The translations under genes and the position numbers were made by a program. Shown in pieces: positions 42,496 to 51,246 of a stretch of DNA of 64,000 bases. The stretch's first letter is position 1; the number at the start of each line of letters is the position of its first letter. The notes under the pieces are model-generated. The model was given only the letters and a program-made list of their open reading frames with translations. It had not been told where the DNA came from and searched no databases. The DNA comes from Streptomyces sp. NRRL S-350 (GTDB lineage: Bacteria; Actinomycetota; Actinomycetes; Streptomycetales; Streptomycetaceae), in the NCBI RefSeq assembly GCF_000719705.1, contig NZ_JOHO01000008.1:153124-217123 (forward strand). The letters are read 5' to 3'.

Positions 42496-43986
42496 TTGAC
42501 CAGCAACACCCTTGGTGCGCGTCTGCTGCGACGCAAGCCCGTCTCGTCACTGATCGCGGAGAGCGAAGGCAGGGATGCCCTTCCGGCCGGCGCGCCCGAG
42601 GAGGGCGGACGCTCCGGCATCCACCTGCGCCGCTCCATCGGGCTCTGGCAACTGTCCGCGATCGGCATCGGCGCCACCATCGGTACCGGCATCTTCTTCG
42701 TGCTGAACACCGCGGTGCCCTCGGCCGGCCCGGCCGTCATCCTGTCCTTCGTGATCGCCGCGGTCACCGCCGGACTCACCGCGCTCTGCTACGCCGAGAT
42801 GGCGTCCGCGATCCCGGTCTCCGGCTCCTCGTACTCCTACGCCTACGCCACCCTCGGCGAGGGCGTGGCCTTCGGCGTCGGCATCTGCCTTCTGATGGAG
42901 TACGGCGTCTCCGCCTCCGCGATCGCGGTCAGCTGGGCCGAGTACCTGAACAAGTTCCTCGACCTGGCCTTCGGCGTCAAGATCCCCGAGCAGCTCGCGG
43001 GCGCGCCGGACAGCACCCACTGGTTCAACCTGCCGGCGCTGCTGCTGGTCGCGATGGTGTGCGTCCTGCTGGTCCGCGGCGTCAGCGAGTCGGTGAAGGT
43101 CAACGCGGCGATGGTCGGGATCAAGATCCTCATCCTGGTGCTGTTCATCGGTGTCGCGCTCACCGGCTTCCACTCCGGCAACCTGACCCCGTTCATGCCG
43201 CTCGGCATCGGCGGCGTGCAGGTCGCCGCGTCCAGCATCTTCTTCTCCTTCATCGGCCTGGACGCCGTGTCCACCGCCGGCGAGGAGGTCAAGAACCCGC
43301 GCCGCACCCTGCCGATGGCGATCATCATCTCGCTGGTCGTGGTGACCCTGCTGTACATCCTGGTCGCGCTGGCCGGCATCGGCGCCCAGCCCTGGAACAA
43401 GTTCGACGGCCAGGAGGCCGGCCTCGCGCAGATCCTCCAGGACATCACCGGCCAGAGCTGGCCGGCGATGGTCTTCGCGGTCGGCGCGATCCTCTCGATC
43501 TTCAGCATCACCCTCGTGGTGATCTACGGCCAGACCCGCATCCTGTACTCGATGGGACGCGACGGCATGCTGCCCAAGCGCTTCGCCGAGCTCTCCCCGC
43601 GCACCGGCACCCCGGTCTGGAACACCATCGTGGTCGGCCTCGGGGTCGGCGCGCTGGCCGCCTTCATCCCGCTGAACGTCCTGGCCGACATCACCAGCCT
43701 CGGGACGCTCATCGCCTTCTCGGTGGTCTCCATCGGCGTGATCGTCCTGCGCCGCACCCAGCCCGACCTGCCGCGCGGCTTCAAGGTGCCCGGCTACCCG
43801 GTCGTCCCGCTGGTCAGCGTCGGCTTCTGCATCTACCTGATCACCGGCCTGCACGCCGACACCTTCCGGGCCGGGGCGATCGCCCTCACCGTCGCCGTCG
43901 TCGTGTACTTCGGCTACAGCATCAGGCACTCGCGGCTGGAGCAGGCCGAACAGCAGGCCGTACCGGCCGACCACGCCGCCGGCTGA
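42496..43986 (+). CDS. APC family amino acid permease (cationic amino acid transporter type)
   Basis: The 496-residue protein has twelve or more membrane helices and the APC signature GIGATIGTGIFFVLN in helix 1, AEMASAIPVSGSSYSYAY in helix 3, and SSIFFSFIGLDAVSTAGEEVKNPRR in the middle, as in YhdG/CAT-like transporters for basic or branched amino acids. I chose TTG 42496, with AAGGA 8 nt upstream and the conserved N-terminus starting there; a GTG at 42418 in frame is weaker. It stands alone, followed by a terminator. Confidence 0.88.
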   Translation: MTSNTLGARLLRRKPVSSLIAESEGRDALPAGAPEEGGRSGIHLRRSIGLWQLSAIGIGATIGTGIFFVLNTAVPSAGPAVILSFVIAAVTAGLTALCYAEMASAIPVSGSSYSYAYATLGEGVAFGVGICLLMEYGVSASAIAVSWAEYLNKFLDLAFGVKIPEQLAGAPDSTHWFNLPALLLVAMVCVLLVRGVSESVKVNAAMVGIKILILVLFIGVALTGFHSGNLTPFMPLGIGGVQVAASSIFFSFIGLDAVSTAGEEVKNPRRTLPMAIIISLVVVTLLYILVALAGIGAQPWNKFDGQEAGLAQILQDITGQSWPAMVFAVGAILSIFSITLVVIYGQTRILYSMGRDGMLPKRFAELSPRTGTPVWNTIVVGLGVGALAAFIPLNVLADITSLGTLIAFSVVSIGVIVLRRTQPDLPRGFKVPGYPVVPLVSVGFCIYLITGLHADTFRAGAIALTVAVVVYFGYSIRHSRLEQAEQQAVPADHAAG

Positions 43987-44007
43987 CCGGAGGACGAACC
44001 CGACGTG

Positions 44008-44043
44008 AAGGGCCGCCGACCCGTACGACACCCGGCGGCCCTT
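44008..44043 (+). terminator. Terminator after the amino acid permease
   Basis: AAGGGCCGCCG (44008-44018) pairs perfectly with CGGCGGCCCTT (44033-44043), followed by TTTCG. Confidence 0.75.
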
Positions 44044-44102
44044 TTCGTGCCGCCACCCGCCCAGTGCCCGATGTCATGGCGACAGGGCCGGGCCCGCACC
44101 CC

Positions 44103-44114
44103 TAACCTTCCACC
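44103..44114 (+). promoter_or_regulatory. Leaderless promoter of the GT87-like gene
   Basis: TAACCT (44103-44108) lies exactly 6 nt before ATG 44115 and there is no ribosome site, the same layout as at fbiC, galU and rsmA. Confidence 0.45.
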
Positions 44115-45539
44115 ATGGTGAGCACCCGCACGCCCGGCTACCTCCGCCCGCGCGGCCGCTTCACCGGCCGCAGCAGAACGCCGGCCCCGACCTTCACACC
44201 CGAGACGTCGTCCCGATCCGGGCGACCGCCGAGAGGATTCTCCGTCCGGCCGTTCCCCCGCCAGCGTGGTGAGAACACGTTCCCGCCCACGCACGATCGG
44301 CTGAATCCCGCCACGCTCGCCTCGACGCGGACCGTCCAGGTGCTCGGCTGCCTCATCGCGGCCAGCTGGGCCGCCGCCTTCCCGCTCGTCTCCGACCTGG
44401 CCAACCAGCGGCAGTGGGGCCTGATCGCGGCCCCCGCCTACCTCCTGGCCGGACTGCTCTGCCTGACCCTGCCGCGCCGCTTCGCGGCCCAGGCCGCCGC
44501 GGCGGTCGCCATCGTCGGCGCCGTCGTCGTGCCGCTCGGACTCCTCGCCCTGCACGGCCGCCACCAGTCCGAGGTCATGGTGGTCGAACGCTCGGCCCAT
44601 CTGCTGCTCACCACCGGCGACCTCTACCTGCCGCACCCCGTGGTGGTCACCGACTACAACCCGTACCTGCCCGCGATGGCCCTGTTCGGGCTGCCGCGCC
44701 AGCTGCTCGGCGACTCCACCGCCTTCGCCAGGGTCGCCGGGGACGCCCGGATCTGGTTCGCCCTGACCTTCTTCGCCTGCCTGCTGGCCGCCTGGCGGCT
44801 GCTGCGGCCCGCCCGCCCCGACGGCGGCGCCCCCCGCGCGCCGCTGCTGCCGCTGGCCGTCCTGACCGCCTCGCCGCTGATAGCGCTCGCCCTGGCGGTC
44901 GGCGGGGTGGACCTCCCGCTGATCGGGGTCTGCTGCCTGGCCATGGCGCTCGCCGAGCGGGATCGCACGGTCGGCGCCGGACTGGTGCTCGCCCTCGCCT
45001 GCAGCCTCAAGTGGACCGCCTGGCCGGCCCTGCCGGTGGCGGTGCTGCTGCTCTGGCGGCTGTACGGCCGCCGGCCCGCCGCCCGGACCGCGCTGATCGG
45101 GGCCGGGGTGAGCGCGGCGGTGATCCTGCCGTCAGCCCTGACCCAGTCGGCCGCGCTGCGCGAGCAGGTGGTGCGCTTCCCCCTCGGAATGACCGCGATC
45201 CGCACCCCGGCGGGAAGTCCGCTGCCCGGCAAGGTGCTGGCCGGCTTCGGGCCGACCGGGCACTCCATCTCCCTGGCGCTGATGACCGTGTCCCTGGTCG
45301 GAGTGGCGATCTGGCTGCTGGCCCGGCCGCCGGTCTCCGCGATCGCCGCCGCCGACCTGCTGGCCGCCGGCCTCGCGATCGCCTTCACGCTCGCCCCCGC
45401 CGGACGGTTCGGGTACCTGGCGCTGCCGGCCGTCCTGGTGATCTGGCCCCGGCTGGCGGCCCGGCGCTGGACCAGCCGGCGCCCCGTGCCGCCCCGGCCC
45501 CTGCCGGACACACCGGAGCCCGCCCTGCCGAGAGGCTGA
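44115..45539 (+). CDS. Polytopic glycosyltransferase-like protein (GT87/DUF2029-like)
   Basis: The 474-residue protein has a 70-residue Arg/Pro/Thr-rich cytoplasmic N-terminus and about ten membrane helices with loop motifs of GT-C type mannosyltransferases (VTDYNPYLPAMALFGLPRQ and LKWTAWPALPVAVLLLW). It is less conserved than the GT87-like protein at 34970, so the family call is tentative. Donor and acceptor are unknown. It ends 23 bp before the stop of the convergent penicillin-binding protein gene. Confidence 0.7.
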   Translation: MVSTRTPGYLRPRGRFTGRSRTPAPTFTPETSSRSGRPPRGFSVRPFPRQRGENTFPPTHDRLNPATLASTRTVQVLGCLIAASWAAAFPLVSDLANQRQWGLIAAPAYLLAGLLCLTLPRRFAAQAAAAVAIVGAVVVPLGLLALHGRHQSEVMVVERSAHLLLTTGDLYLPHPVVVTDYNPYLPAMALFGLPRQLLGDSTAFARVAGDARIWFALTFFACLLAAWRLLRPARPDGGAPRAPLLPLAVLTASPLIALALAVGGVDLPLIGVCCLAMALAERDRTVGAGLVLALACSLKWTAWPALPVAVLLLWRLYGRRPAARTALIGAGVSAAVILPSALTQSAALREQVVRFPLGMTAIRTPAGSPLPGKVLAGFGPTGHSISLALMTVSLVGVAIWLLARPPVSAIAAADLLAAGLAIAFTLAPAGRFGYLALPAVLVIWPRLAARRWTSRRPVPPRPLPDTPEPALPRG

Positions 45540-45562
45540 GCGGGCCCGCGGTACGACCTCGG

Positions 45563-47332
45563 TCAGCGGCCCGCGGCCGCCTTCAGCAGGGAGGCGACCG
45601 CCGGGCCGGCCGCGTCCACGCCGTGGCCGCCGCCCTGGACCTCGGCGGCGACCGCGAGGTTGCCGCGGAAGGCGGTGAACCAGCTGTTGGTGGTGGACGC
45701 CCCGGTGACCTCGGCGGAGCCGGTCTTGGCACCCGCGTTGTCGGTGATCCCGGCCATCACCTGACTGGCCGTGCCGCCGACGGCGGTGGCGTTCATCATC
45801 GCGCGCAGCTTGCCGGCGACGTCCGGCGAGATCTGGCGGGCCGCGGGCTGCTGCGGCAGGCCGGCGACCAGGACGGGCTGCTTGAACGCGCCGCTCTGGA
45901 CGGTCGCGGTGATCGAGGCGATGGCCAGCGGGTTCATCTGGACCTTGCCCTGGCCGATGTAGTTCATGGCCTGCTCGTCCTTGCTGCCCGGCGTCGGCGG
46001 CACCTTGCCGTCGGTGTTCGGCAGGCCGGTCTTCCACTCCAGGCCGATGCCGTAGACGTCCTTGGCCGTGGCGGACAGCGTCTCGGGCTTGAGACTGGTC
46101 AGGCCCTGGTTGATGAAGGCCGTGTTGCAGGACACCATGAAGTCCTGCTGCAGCGTGTTGTTCGGGAAGGCGCCCGGGAAGTCGTTCGGGATCACGACCG
46201 CGTTGTTGCTCTTCTCCGGGCAGGGCACCACGGTGTCCGGGTTGATCCCGGCCTCCAGCAGGGCCGTCGAGGTGACGATCTTCATCGTCGAGCCCGGCGC
46301 GAGCAAGCCGGTGAAGGCCCGGTTCTGGCCGTTGGCGGGCGCGTTGGCGAAGGCCAGCACCTGGCCGGTGCTCGGCTCGATCGCCACGATCGAGCCGGAC
46401 TTGCCGCCCAGGTCCGTCATCGCCTTCTCGGCGGCGGCCTGGACGGTGTTGTCGATGGTCACCTTGAACGGCTTGCCCGGCTTCGGCTCCACGATGGTGA
46501 AGAGCTTGTCCGCGGCGGCCTTGCCGGCCGGGTCGCTGATCACCACCGCCTTGCCCGCGTCCTGGTCCTTGGCCGGGTCCGGCGGGAGCAGCTTCTGGGC
46601 GTTCTCCTGGACGGTGTTCATCAGCGCCGGGGTGAGCGAGGCGCCCTGCAGCGGCTTGCCGTTGCGGTCCACCACGGTGGACGGCGGGGCGAAGACCTGC
46701 TGGGTGGCGATGGTCTCGTTGCCCGACAGGTGGGGGTGGATCACCGACGGCGCCCAGTGCACGGCCGGGGTGTTGTCGCTCATCTTCACGACGCCGAGGA
46801 AGCCCTGGTAGTCCCAGGCCCGGGCGGTGCCCTCGAACTCGGCGCGGGCCTTGAAGCTCATCAGCGTCCCGGTGGGCCCGGGCGTGGCGGTCGCGGACGG
46901 CGAGTCGCCGGCGCCCGGGGTGCCGGCCGCCGAGGGCGTCGCGGAGGCCCCGCCGGTGGGCTTGGCCGGGGCGGGGGTGCCGGTGGCGGCGGCGAAGACC
47001 TGCTGGGTGGTCGGACCGGTCGGGGTGAGGGTCAGCGCGCTCGGCTTCACCTGGTCCTTGAACGCGGTCAGCGCGGTGGTGGCCGCGGCCGGGTCGTCGG
47101 TCAGCGAGGCCGCCTTGGCGATGTCACCGGACGCCCAGGCCGCCAGGAAGTCCTTCGCACCGGCCGCCGCCTGATCGGCGGACGGCGGTTCGGCGACCAC
47201 CGTACGGGCCTTCTTGCCCCCGGACCCGGAGTCGTCCGAGCCGCCCATCAGGCTGTAGGCGCCGTAACCGCCGCCCGCGAGGACGGCGATGGACACGCCG
47301 GTGATGATGCCGATCTTCGCGCCACTGCGCAT
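45563..47332 (-). CDS. Penicillin-binding protein, class B, with MecA-N-like domain
   Basis: The 589-residue protein has a membrane anchor (IGIITGVSIAVLAGGGYGAYSL, residues 7-28), an NTF2-like MecA-N domain (AAGAKDFLAAWASGDIAKAA), a Pro/Gly-rich linker, a dimerisation region and a transpeptidase domain with S348-T-M-K351, S401-C-N403 and K536-T-G538. All catalytic motifs are present. It should crosslink peptidoglycan; the MecA-N domain is found in low-affinity beta-lactam-resistant enzymes and in streptomycete sporulation-associated ones. ATG 47332 follows GGGGGACC. It is downstream of pmt on the same strand with a 192-bp gap. Confidence 0.92.
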   Translation of the reverse strand: MRSGAKIGIITGVSIAVLAGGGYGAYSLMGGSDDSGSGGKKARTVVAEPPSADQAAAGAKDFLAAWASGDIAKAASLTDDPAAATTALTAFKDQVKPSALTLTPTGPTTQQVFAAATGTPAPAKPTGGASATPSAAGTPGAGDSPSATATPGPTGTLMSFKARAEFEGTARAWDYQGFLGVVKMSDNTPAVHWAPSVIHPHLSGNETIATQQVFAPPSTVVDRNGKPLQGASLTPALMNTVQENAQKLLPPDPAKDQDAGKAVVISDPAGKAAADKLFTIVEPKPGKPFKVTIDNTVQAAAEKAMTDLGGKSGSIVAIEPSTGQVLAFANAPANGQNRAFTGLLAPGSTMKIVTSTALLEAGINPDTVVPCPEKSNNAVVIPNDFPGAFPNNTLQQDFMVSCNTAFINQGLTSLKPETLSATAKDVYGIGLEWKTGLPNTDGKVPPTPGSKDEQAMNYIGQGKVQMNPLAIASITATVQSGAFKQPVLVAGLPQQPAARQISPDVAGKLRAMMNATAVGGTASQVMAGITDNAGAKTGSAEVTGASTTNSWFTAFRGNLAVAAEVQGGGHGVDAAGPAVASLLKAAAGR

Positions 47333-47468
47333 GGTGCAGGTCCCCCAGGGGTCTCGCGTCCGGGCGCTCCGGCAGGGCCGGAAACGCGGTACTCCCCCCA
47401 CCCTAGGCAGCGCGGATCGGTGCGCCGACGAATCGCCCGCTACTTGTGACGGATCTGGTACGTGTCGT

Positions 47469-47503
47469 GCACCGCATACGGACGAATCGGGGGGATGCGG
47501 TGC
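47469..47503 (-). terminator. Hairpin between pmt and the penicillin-binding protein gene
   Basis: GCACCGCAT (47469-47477) and ATGCGGTGC (47495-47503) are perfect inverse complements around 17 nt, 22 bp after the pmt stop. It may be a terminator or an operator for the following gene. Confidence 0.45.
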
Positions 47504-47524
47504 GCGCCGGGCCGCGGGGCGCGA

Positions 47525-49315
47525 TCAGATCCAGCTGTTGAACCACATCCGGCGGCGCCAGTCCTCCAGCGGGATCGTCCGGCCGGTGAACAGCGGGAAG
47601 AAGAACAGGAAGTTCCAGACGATCAGCAGCACCAGCAGGCCGGCCGTCGCGGCACCGATGATCCGGCGGTCCCGGGAGGCCCCGGGCGGGCCGATCAGGG
47701 CGCCGACCAGCATCGTCACCGCGAGCACCAGGAACGGGACGAAGACCACCGCGTAGAAGAGGAAGATCGTCCGCTGCTGGTAGGCGAACCAGGGCAGGTA
47801 GCCGGCGGCCAGGCCGCACAGCAGCGCCCCCGCCCGCCAGTCCCGCCGGGCCGCCCAGCGCCACAGGCAGTAGGCCAGGGCCACCACGGCCGTCCACCAC
47901 AGCAGCGGGGTGCCGATGCCCAGCACCTCGCGGGCGCAGTCGGCGGCGGTGCAGCCGGCCTGGCCCAGCTTCGGGGACTCGTAGTAGAAGGAGACCGGCC
48001 GGCCCAGCACCAGCCAGGACCACGGGTTGGACTGGTAGGTGTGCGGGTCGCTCAGGTGGGTGTGGAACTCGTAGACCGTCGAGTGGTAGTGCCACAGGGC
48101 GCGCAGGCCCTCGGGTATCCACGGGTAGTCGGTGGAGCGGCCGACCGCCCAGTCCCGGCCCCAGCCGCCCTTCCCGGGGGCGTTGCTGCTCGCGAACCAG
48201 CCCCACCACGAGGCGAGGTAGACGGCCGCCGAGACCACGACGACCGAGACGAAGGCCGGCACCACGTCCCGGGCGAGCACCGCCCGGTACGGGCGCGGCG
48301 CCCCGGCCAGCCGGCGGGCGCCGACGTCCCAGAGCACGGTCATCACGCCGAACGCCGCCGCCACGTACAGGCCGCTCCACTTGGTGGCGCAGGTCAGGCC
48401 GACGCAGACACCGGCCGCGATCCGGTACGGGCGCCAGCCCAGGCCCAGCCGCTGCGCGAGCGCCGCGTCCTCCACCCCGCCGAGCCGTCGCGCCAGCAGG
48501 CCCCTGGTGCGGTCGCGGTCCAGCAGCAGGAAGCCGAAGGCGGCGACGATCCAGAACATCACCACCAGGTCGAGCAGGGCGGCCCGGCTGAGCACCAGGT
48601 GCAGGCCGTCCACCGAGAGCAGGAGCCCCGCCACGCAGCCCAGCAGGGTCGAGCGGAACATCCGGCGGGCGATCCGGGCCAGCATCAGCACCGACAGGGT
48701 GCCGAGCAGCGCCACCGCGAACCGCCAGCCGAAGGGGTTCATGCCGAACAGCTGCTCGCCCGCGCCGATGATCCACTTGCCGACCGGCGGATGCACCACG
48801 TACGAGGGCGTCGACCGGTACGGGACGGCCGCGCCGGGCGTCATGATCAGGGTGTTGGCCTCCTCCGGCCAGCTGATCTCGTAGCCGCCGTGCCAGAGCG
48901 CGTAGGCGTCCTTGGCGTAGTACGTCTCGTCGAAGATGATCGCGTGCGGCTGTCCCAGGTCGGTGAACCGCAGGGCCCCGGCGAACACCGCCACCGCGAC
49001 CGGGCCCAGCCAGCCGGACCAGCGGCACAGGAAGTACCACAGGCCCTGCGGCAGCGAGACGCCCAGGCGCAGCAGCAGCGGGGACTGCGGGACGTCGCGC
49101 GGGGTCACCCGGGGGCCGTCCGGCATCGGCGGCACCAGCCGCTCGGCCAGCGGCGCCGTCGGGCGGGCGACGTAGCCGTGGCGGGCCAGGCGCCCGCGCC
49201 AGCCGGAGACCGCGGGGGTGGCCGGCTCCGCCGCGCGCGGGGACGGCAGGCCGACGCCGCCCCGCGCCGAGTGGTCCGTACCAGTGGGCGCCTGCGCCGC
49301 CGTGTCGCCGTTCAT
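47525..49315 (-). CDS. pmt: Dolichyl/polyprenyl-phosphate-mannose protein O-mannosyltransferase
   Basis: The 596-residue enzyme is a GT39 protein O-mannosyltransferase with about eleven membrane helices. The catalytic loop is HAIIFDETYYAKDAYALWHGG with the conserved Asp-Glu pair, and later PPVGKWIIGAGEQLFGMNPFGWR, the LLSVDGLHLVLSR segment and the C-terminal SWLVLGRPVSFYYE are all typical. It moves mannose from a polyprenyl phosphate to serine/threonine of exported proteins; in Streptomyces Pmt is needed for phage receptor glycoproteins and cell wall integrity. The start at ATG 49315 has a -10 (TACGAT) 7 nt upstream, so the transcript may be leaderless; ATG 49324 is an alternative. Confidence 0.92.
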   Translation of the reverse strand: MNGDTAAQAPTGTDHSARGGVGLPSPRAAEPATPAVSGWRGRLARHGYVARPTAPLAERLVPPMPDGPRVTPRDVPQSPLLLRLGVSLPQGLWYFLCRWSGWLGPVAVAVFAGALRFTDLGQPHAIIFDETYYAKDAYALWHGGYEISWPEEANTLIMTPGAAVPYRSTPSYVVHPPVGKWIIGAGEQLFGMNPFGWRFAVALLGTLSVLMLARIARRMFRSTLLGCVAGLLLSVDGLHLVLSRAALLDLVVMFWIVAAFGFLLLDRDRTRGLLARRLGGVEDAALAQRLGLGWRPYRIAAGVCVGLTCATKWSGLYVAAAFGVMTVLWDVGARRLAGAPRPYRAVLARDVVPAFVSVVVVSAAVYLASWWGWFASSNAPGKGGWGRDWAVGRSTDYPWIPEGLRALWHYHSTVYEFHTHLSDPHTYQSNPWSWLVLGRPVSFYYESPKLGQAGCTAADCAREVLGIGTPLLWWTAVVALAYCLWRWAARRDWRAGALLCGLAAGYLPWFAYQQRTIFLFYAVVFVPFLVLAVTMLVGALIGPPGASRDRRIIGAATAGLLVLLIVWNFLFFFPLFTGRTIPLEDWRRRMWFNSWI

Positions 49316-49420
49316 CCGCCACATCGTAGGGGCGCTCTTCGTACACGCGTCCGCTCCCTCGGAAGCTGCCCGAATCGTCACCAAAAGCCCCGCGCGGCCG
49401 CAGCTGGAAGGATGGGGCCC

Positions 49421-50326
49421 GTGACAGGCGTACTCGTACTTGCAGGCACCCCCATCGGCGACGTCTCGGACGCCCCGCCCCGGCTGGTCGCCGAACTGGC
49501 CACGGCGGACGTGATCGCCGCCGAGGACACCCGGCGGCTGCGCCGGCTCACCCAGGCGCTCGGGGTGACCCCGGCAGGCCGGGTGCTCTCCTATTTCGAG
49601 GGCAACGAAGTCGGCCGCACCCCCGAACTGGTCGAGGCGCTGCTCGGCGGCGCCCGGGTGCTGCTGGTCACCGACGCCGGCATGCCCTCGGTGTCCGACC
49701 CCGGCTACCGGCTGGTCGCCGCGGCCGTCGCGGCCGACGTCAAGGTCACCGCGGTGCCCGGGCCGTCCGCGGTGCTCACCGCGCTCGCGCTGTCCGGCCT
49801 GCCGGTCGACCGCTTCACCTTCGAGGGCTTCCTGCCGCGCAAGACCGGCGACCGGGCACGGCAGCTCGCCTCGATCGCCGCCGAACCGCGCACCATGGTC
49901 TTCTTCGAGGCGCCGCACCGGATCGCCGAGGCGCTGGCCGCGATGGCCGACGCGTTCGGGCCGGAGCGCCCGGCCGCCGTGTGCCGCGAGCTCACCAAGA
50001 CCTACGAGGAGGTCAAGCGCGGGCCGCTCGGCGAACTGGCGGCCTGGGCGGGCGAGGGCGTCAGGGGCGAGATCACCGTCGTGGTCGCGGGCGCCCCGCC
50101 GGCCGCGCCGCAGGAGCTGACCCCGGCCGAGCTGGCCCGGCTGGTCGCCCTGCGGGAGGAGGCCGGGGAGCGGCGCAAGGAGGCCATCGCGGCGGTCGCG
50201 GCGGAACTCTCGCTGCCCAAGCGGGAAGTCTTCGACGCGGTCGTGGCCGCCAAGAAGGCGGTCGTGCCGAACGCCGTCCCGGCGGCCGGGGAACAGGCCG
50301 CCGAAACGGGCCCGGGAAAGGGGTGA
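49421..50326 (+). CDS. rsmI: 16S rRNA 2'-O-ribose C1402 methyltransferase RsmI
   Basis: The 301-residue enzyme methylates the ribose of C1402 in the ribosomal P site with SAM. Motifs are VLAGTPIGDVSDAPPRLV at the N-terminus, AAEDTRRLRRLT, LVTDAGMPSVSDPGYRLV and a FEAPHRIAEALAAM segment. The last 30 residues are Ala/Pro-rich. GTG 49421 has GGAAGGA 7 nt upstream. It is divergent from pmt with 105 bp between starts, and is followed by a gap with a good promoter for the zinc-ribbon gene. Confidence 0.94.
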   Translation: MTGVLVLAGTPIGDVSDAPPRLVAELATADVIAAEDTRRLRRLTQALGVTPAGRVLSYFEGNEVGRTPELVEALLGGARVLLVTDAGMPSVSDPGYRLVAAAVAADVKVTAVPGPSAVLTALALSGLPVDRFTFEGFLPRKTGDRARQLASIAAEPRTMVFFEAPHRIAEALAAMADAFGPERPAAVCRELTKTYEEVKRGPLGELAAWAGEGVRGEITVVVAGAPPAAPQELTPAELARLVALREEAGERRKEAIAAVAAELSLPKREVFDAVVAAKKAVVPNAVPAAGEQAAETGPGKG

Positions 50327-50336
50327 ACACCGGGGG

Positions 50337-50364
50337 TTGCGTTGCGCACGGGGCGTCGTACCTT
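50337..50364 (+). promoter_or_regulatory. Candidate promoter of the zinc-ribbon gene
   Basis: TTGCGT (50337-50342) and TACCTT (50359-50364) are 16 nt apart, a good vegetative promoter for this genome. The leader before ATG 50562 would be about 190 nt long, unusually long, with no obvious riboswitch. Confidence 0.5.
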
Positions 50365-50561
50365 GGAGGGAAGGCCCCGGTAAACGCCCGCTGAGCTGAA
50401 GTTTCGGTCGCGGTTTTCACCCCCCGGGAGGCCCTTCGTATAGGACTTCCCAACCCGCATCCAAGTCTTCACAAGTGGGGCATCGGCCGAGGCGGTCCGG
50501 GCATTTCCTGAAAAGGAAAGACCCAGCCGGGCGAGCGCCCGGCGGGCGCTGGGAGACGGCT

Positions 50562-50987
50562 ATGAGCGAGATCGTCGGTAGCCCCCGCGGTGGCAACGCA
50601 CTGAGCACGGCCGGCCTGGCCGGTCGCCCGCAGACTCCCGTCGAGACCGTACGGGAGGCCTACTCCTTCGCGTGCCTGCGCTGCGGGTACGGCTGGGAGC
50701 AGGCGTACGACATCGAGCACCACACGGCCAAGGACGGGCACGTCGTGTTCGAGTACCACGCCAACGGTGTCCGGGTACCGTCTCCGCTGCTCAAGCCGAC
50801 CTGCCCGGGATGCGGCGGCCACACCGTCCGGATCATGCGCGCGGGCCGGGTCGCCTCCGCCGACCAGGCCTGGCAGCACGCCCCCGGCTACCCGGCGCAC
50901 GCCGAGCCGGCCGGGCCGCCCCCGGCCGAGCCGGCCGCCAGGCCGCGCGGACGCTGGGCCCGGTTCTGGGCGCGACTGCTCCGCTGA
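50562..50987 (+). CDS. Small zinc-ribbon hypothetical protein
   Basis: The 141-residue protein has two cysteine pairs that probably bind zinc, CLRC (in FACLRCGYGW) and CPGC (in PTCPGCGGHTV), about 45 residues apart. The N-terminus is soluble and the last 30 residues are Pro/Ala/Arg-rich, ending in an Arg/Trp amphipathic stretch. I do not recognise a family with a known function. GGGAGA lies 10 nt before ATG 50562. Its own promoter with a long leader suggests separate control from rsmI. Confidence 0.75.
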   Translation: MSEIVGSPRGGNALSTAGLAGRPQTPVETVREAYSFACLRCGYGWEQAYDIEHHTAKDGHVVFEYHANGVRVPSPLLKPTCPGCGGHTVRIMRAGRVASADQAWQHAPGYPAHAEPAGPPPAEPAARPRGRWARFWARLLR

Positions 50988-51079
50988 CGGCGGCACGGGG
51001 GCTCGGAGAACACGGCGGCACGGGGAGCACGACCGGGGCCGTCCGCCGCACGGATCGCGGTGGGCGGCCCCCACCCGCG

Positions 51080-51130
51080 ACTGCGGGACTGCGGGACTGC
51101 GGCACTGTGTGACCGGCTGACCGGCTGACC
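51080..51130. repeat. Two adjacent 8-bp tandem repeats
   Basis: ACTGCGGG occurs twice plus ACTGCGGC (51080-51103) and a partial copy, and then GACCGGCT twice plus GACC (51111-51130). They are in the spacer before metG. The same ACTGCGGG unit appears near 13995. Confidence 0.75.
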
Positions 51131-51246
51131 GTGCGGCGTGAGGGTGTGACGGCGGAACGGCGTGGCGGCGGGGCGGTGCGGTCACGCCGCGGCCACGCCG
51201 CAACGCGGTCGAGGGGCGGCTGCCCGCCCGACTAAGCTTTCCGACC

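Noticed and set aside
50365..50561. Riboswitch in the long leader of the zinc-ribbon gene
   Set aside because: No conserved riboswitch core that I know could be recognised; only short inverted repeats such as TTCC-TGAA-AAGGAA are seen.
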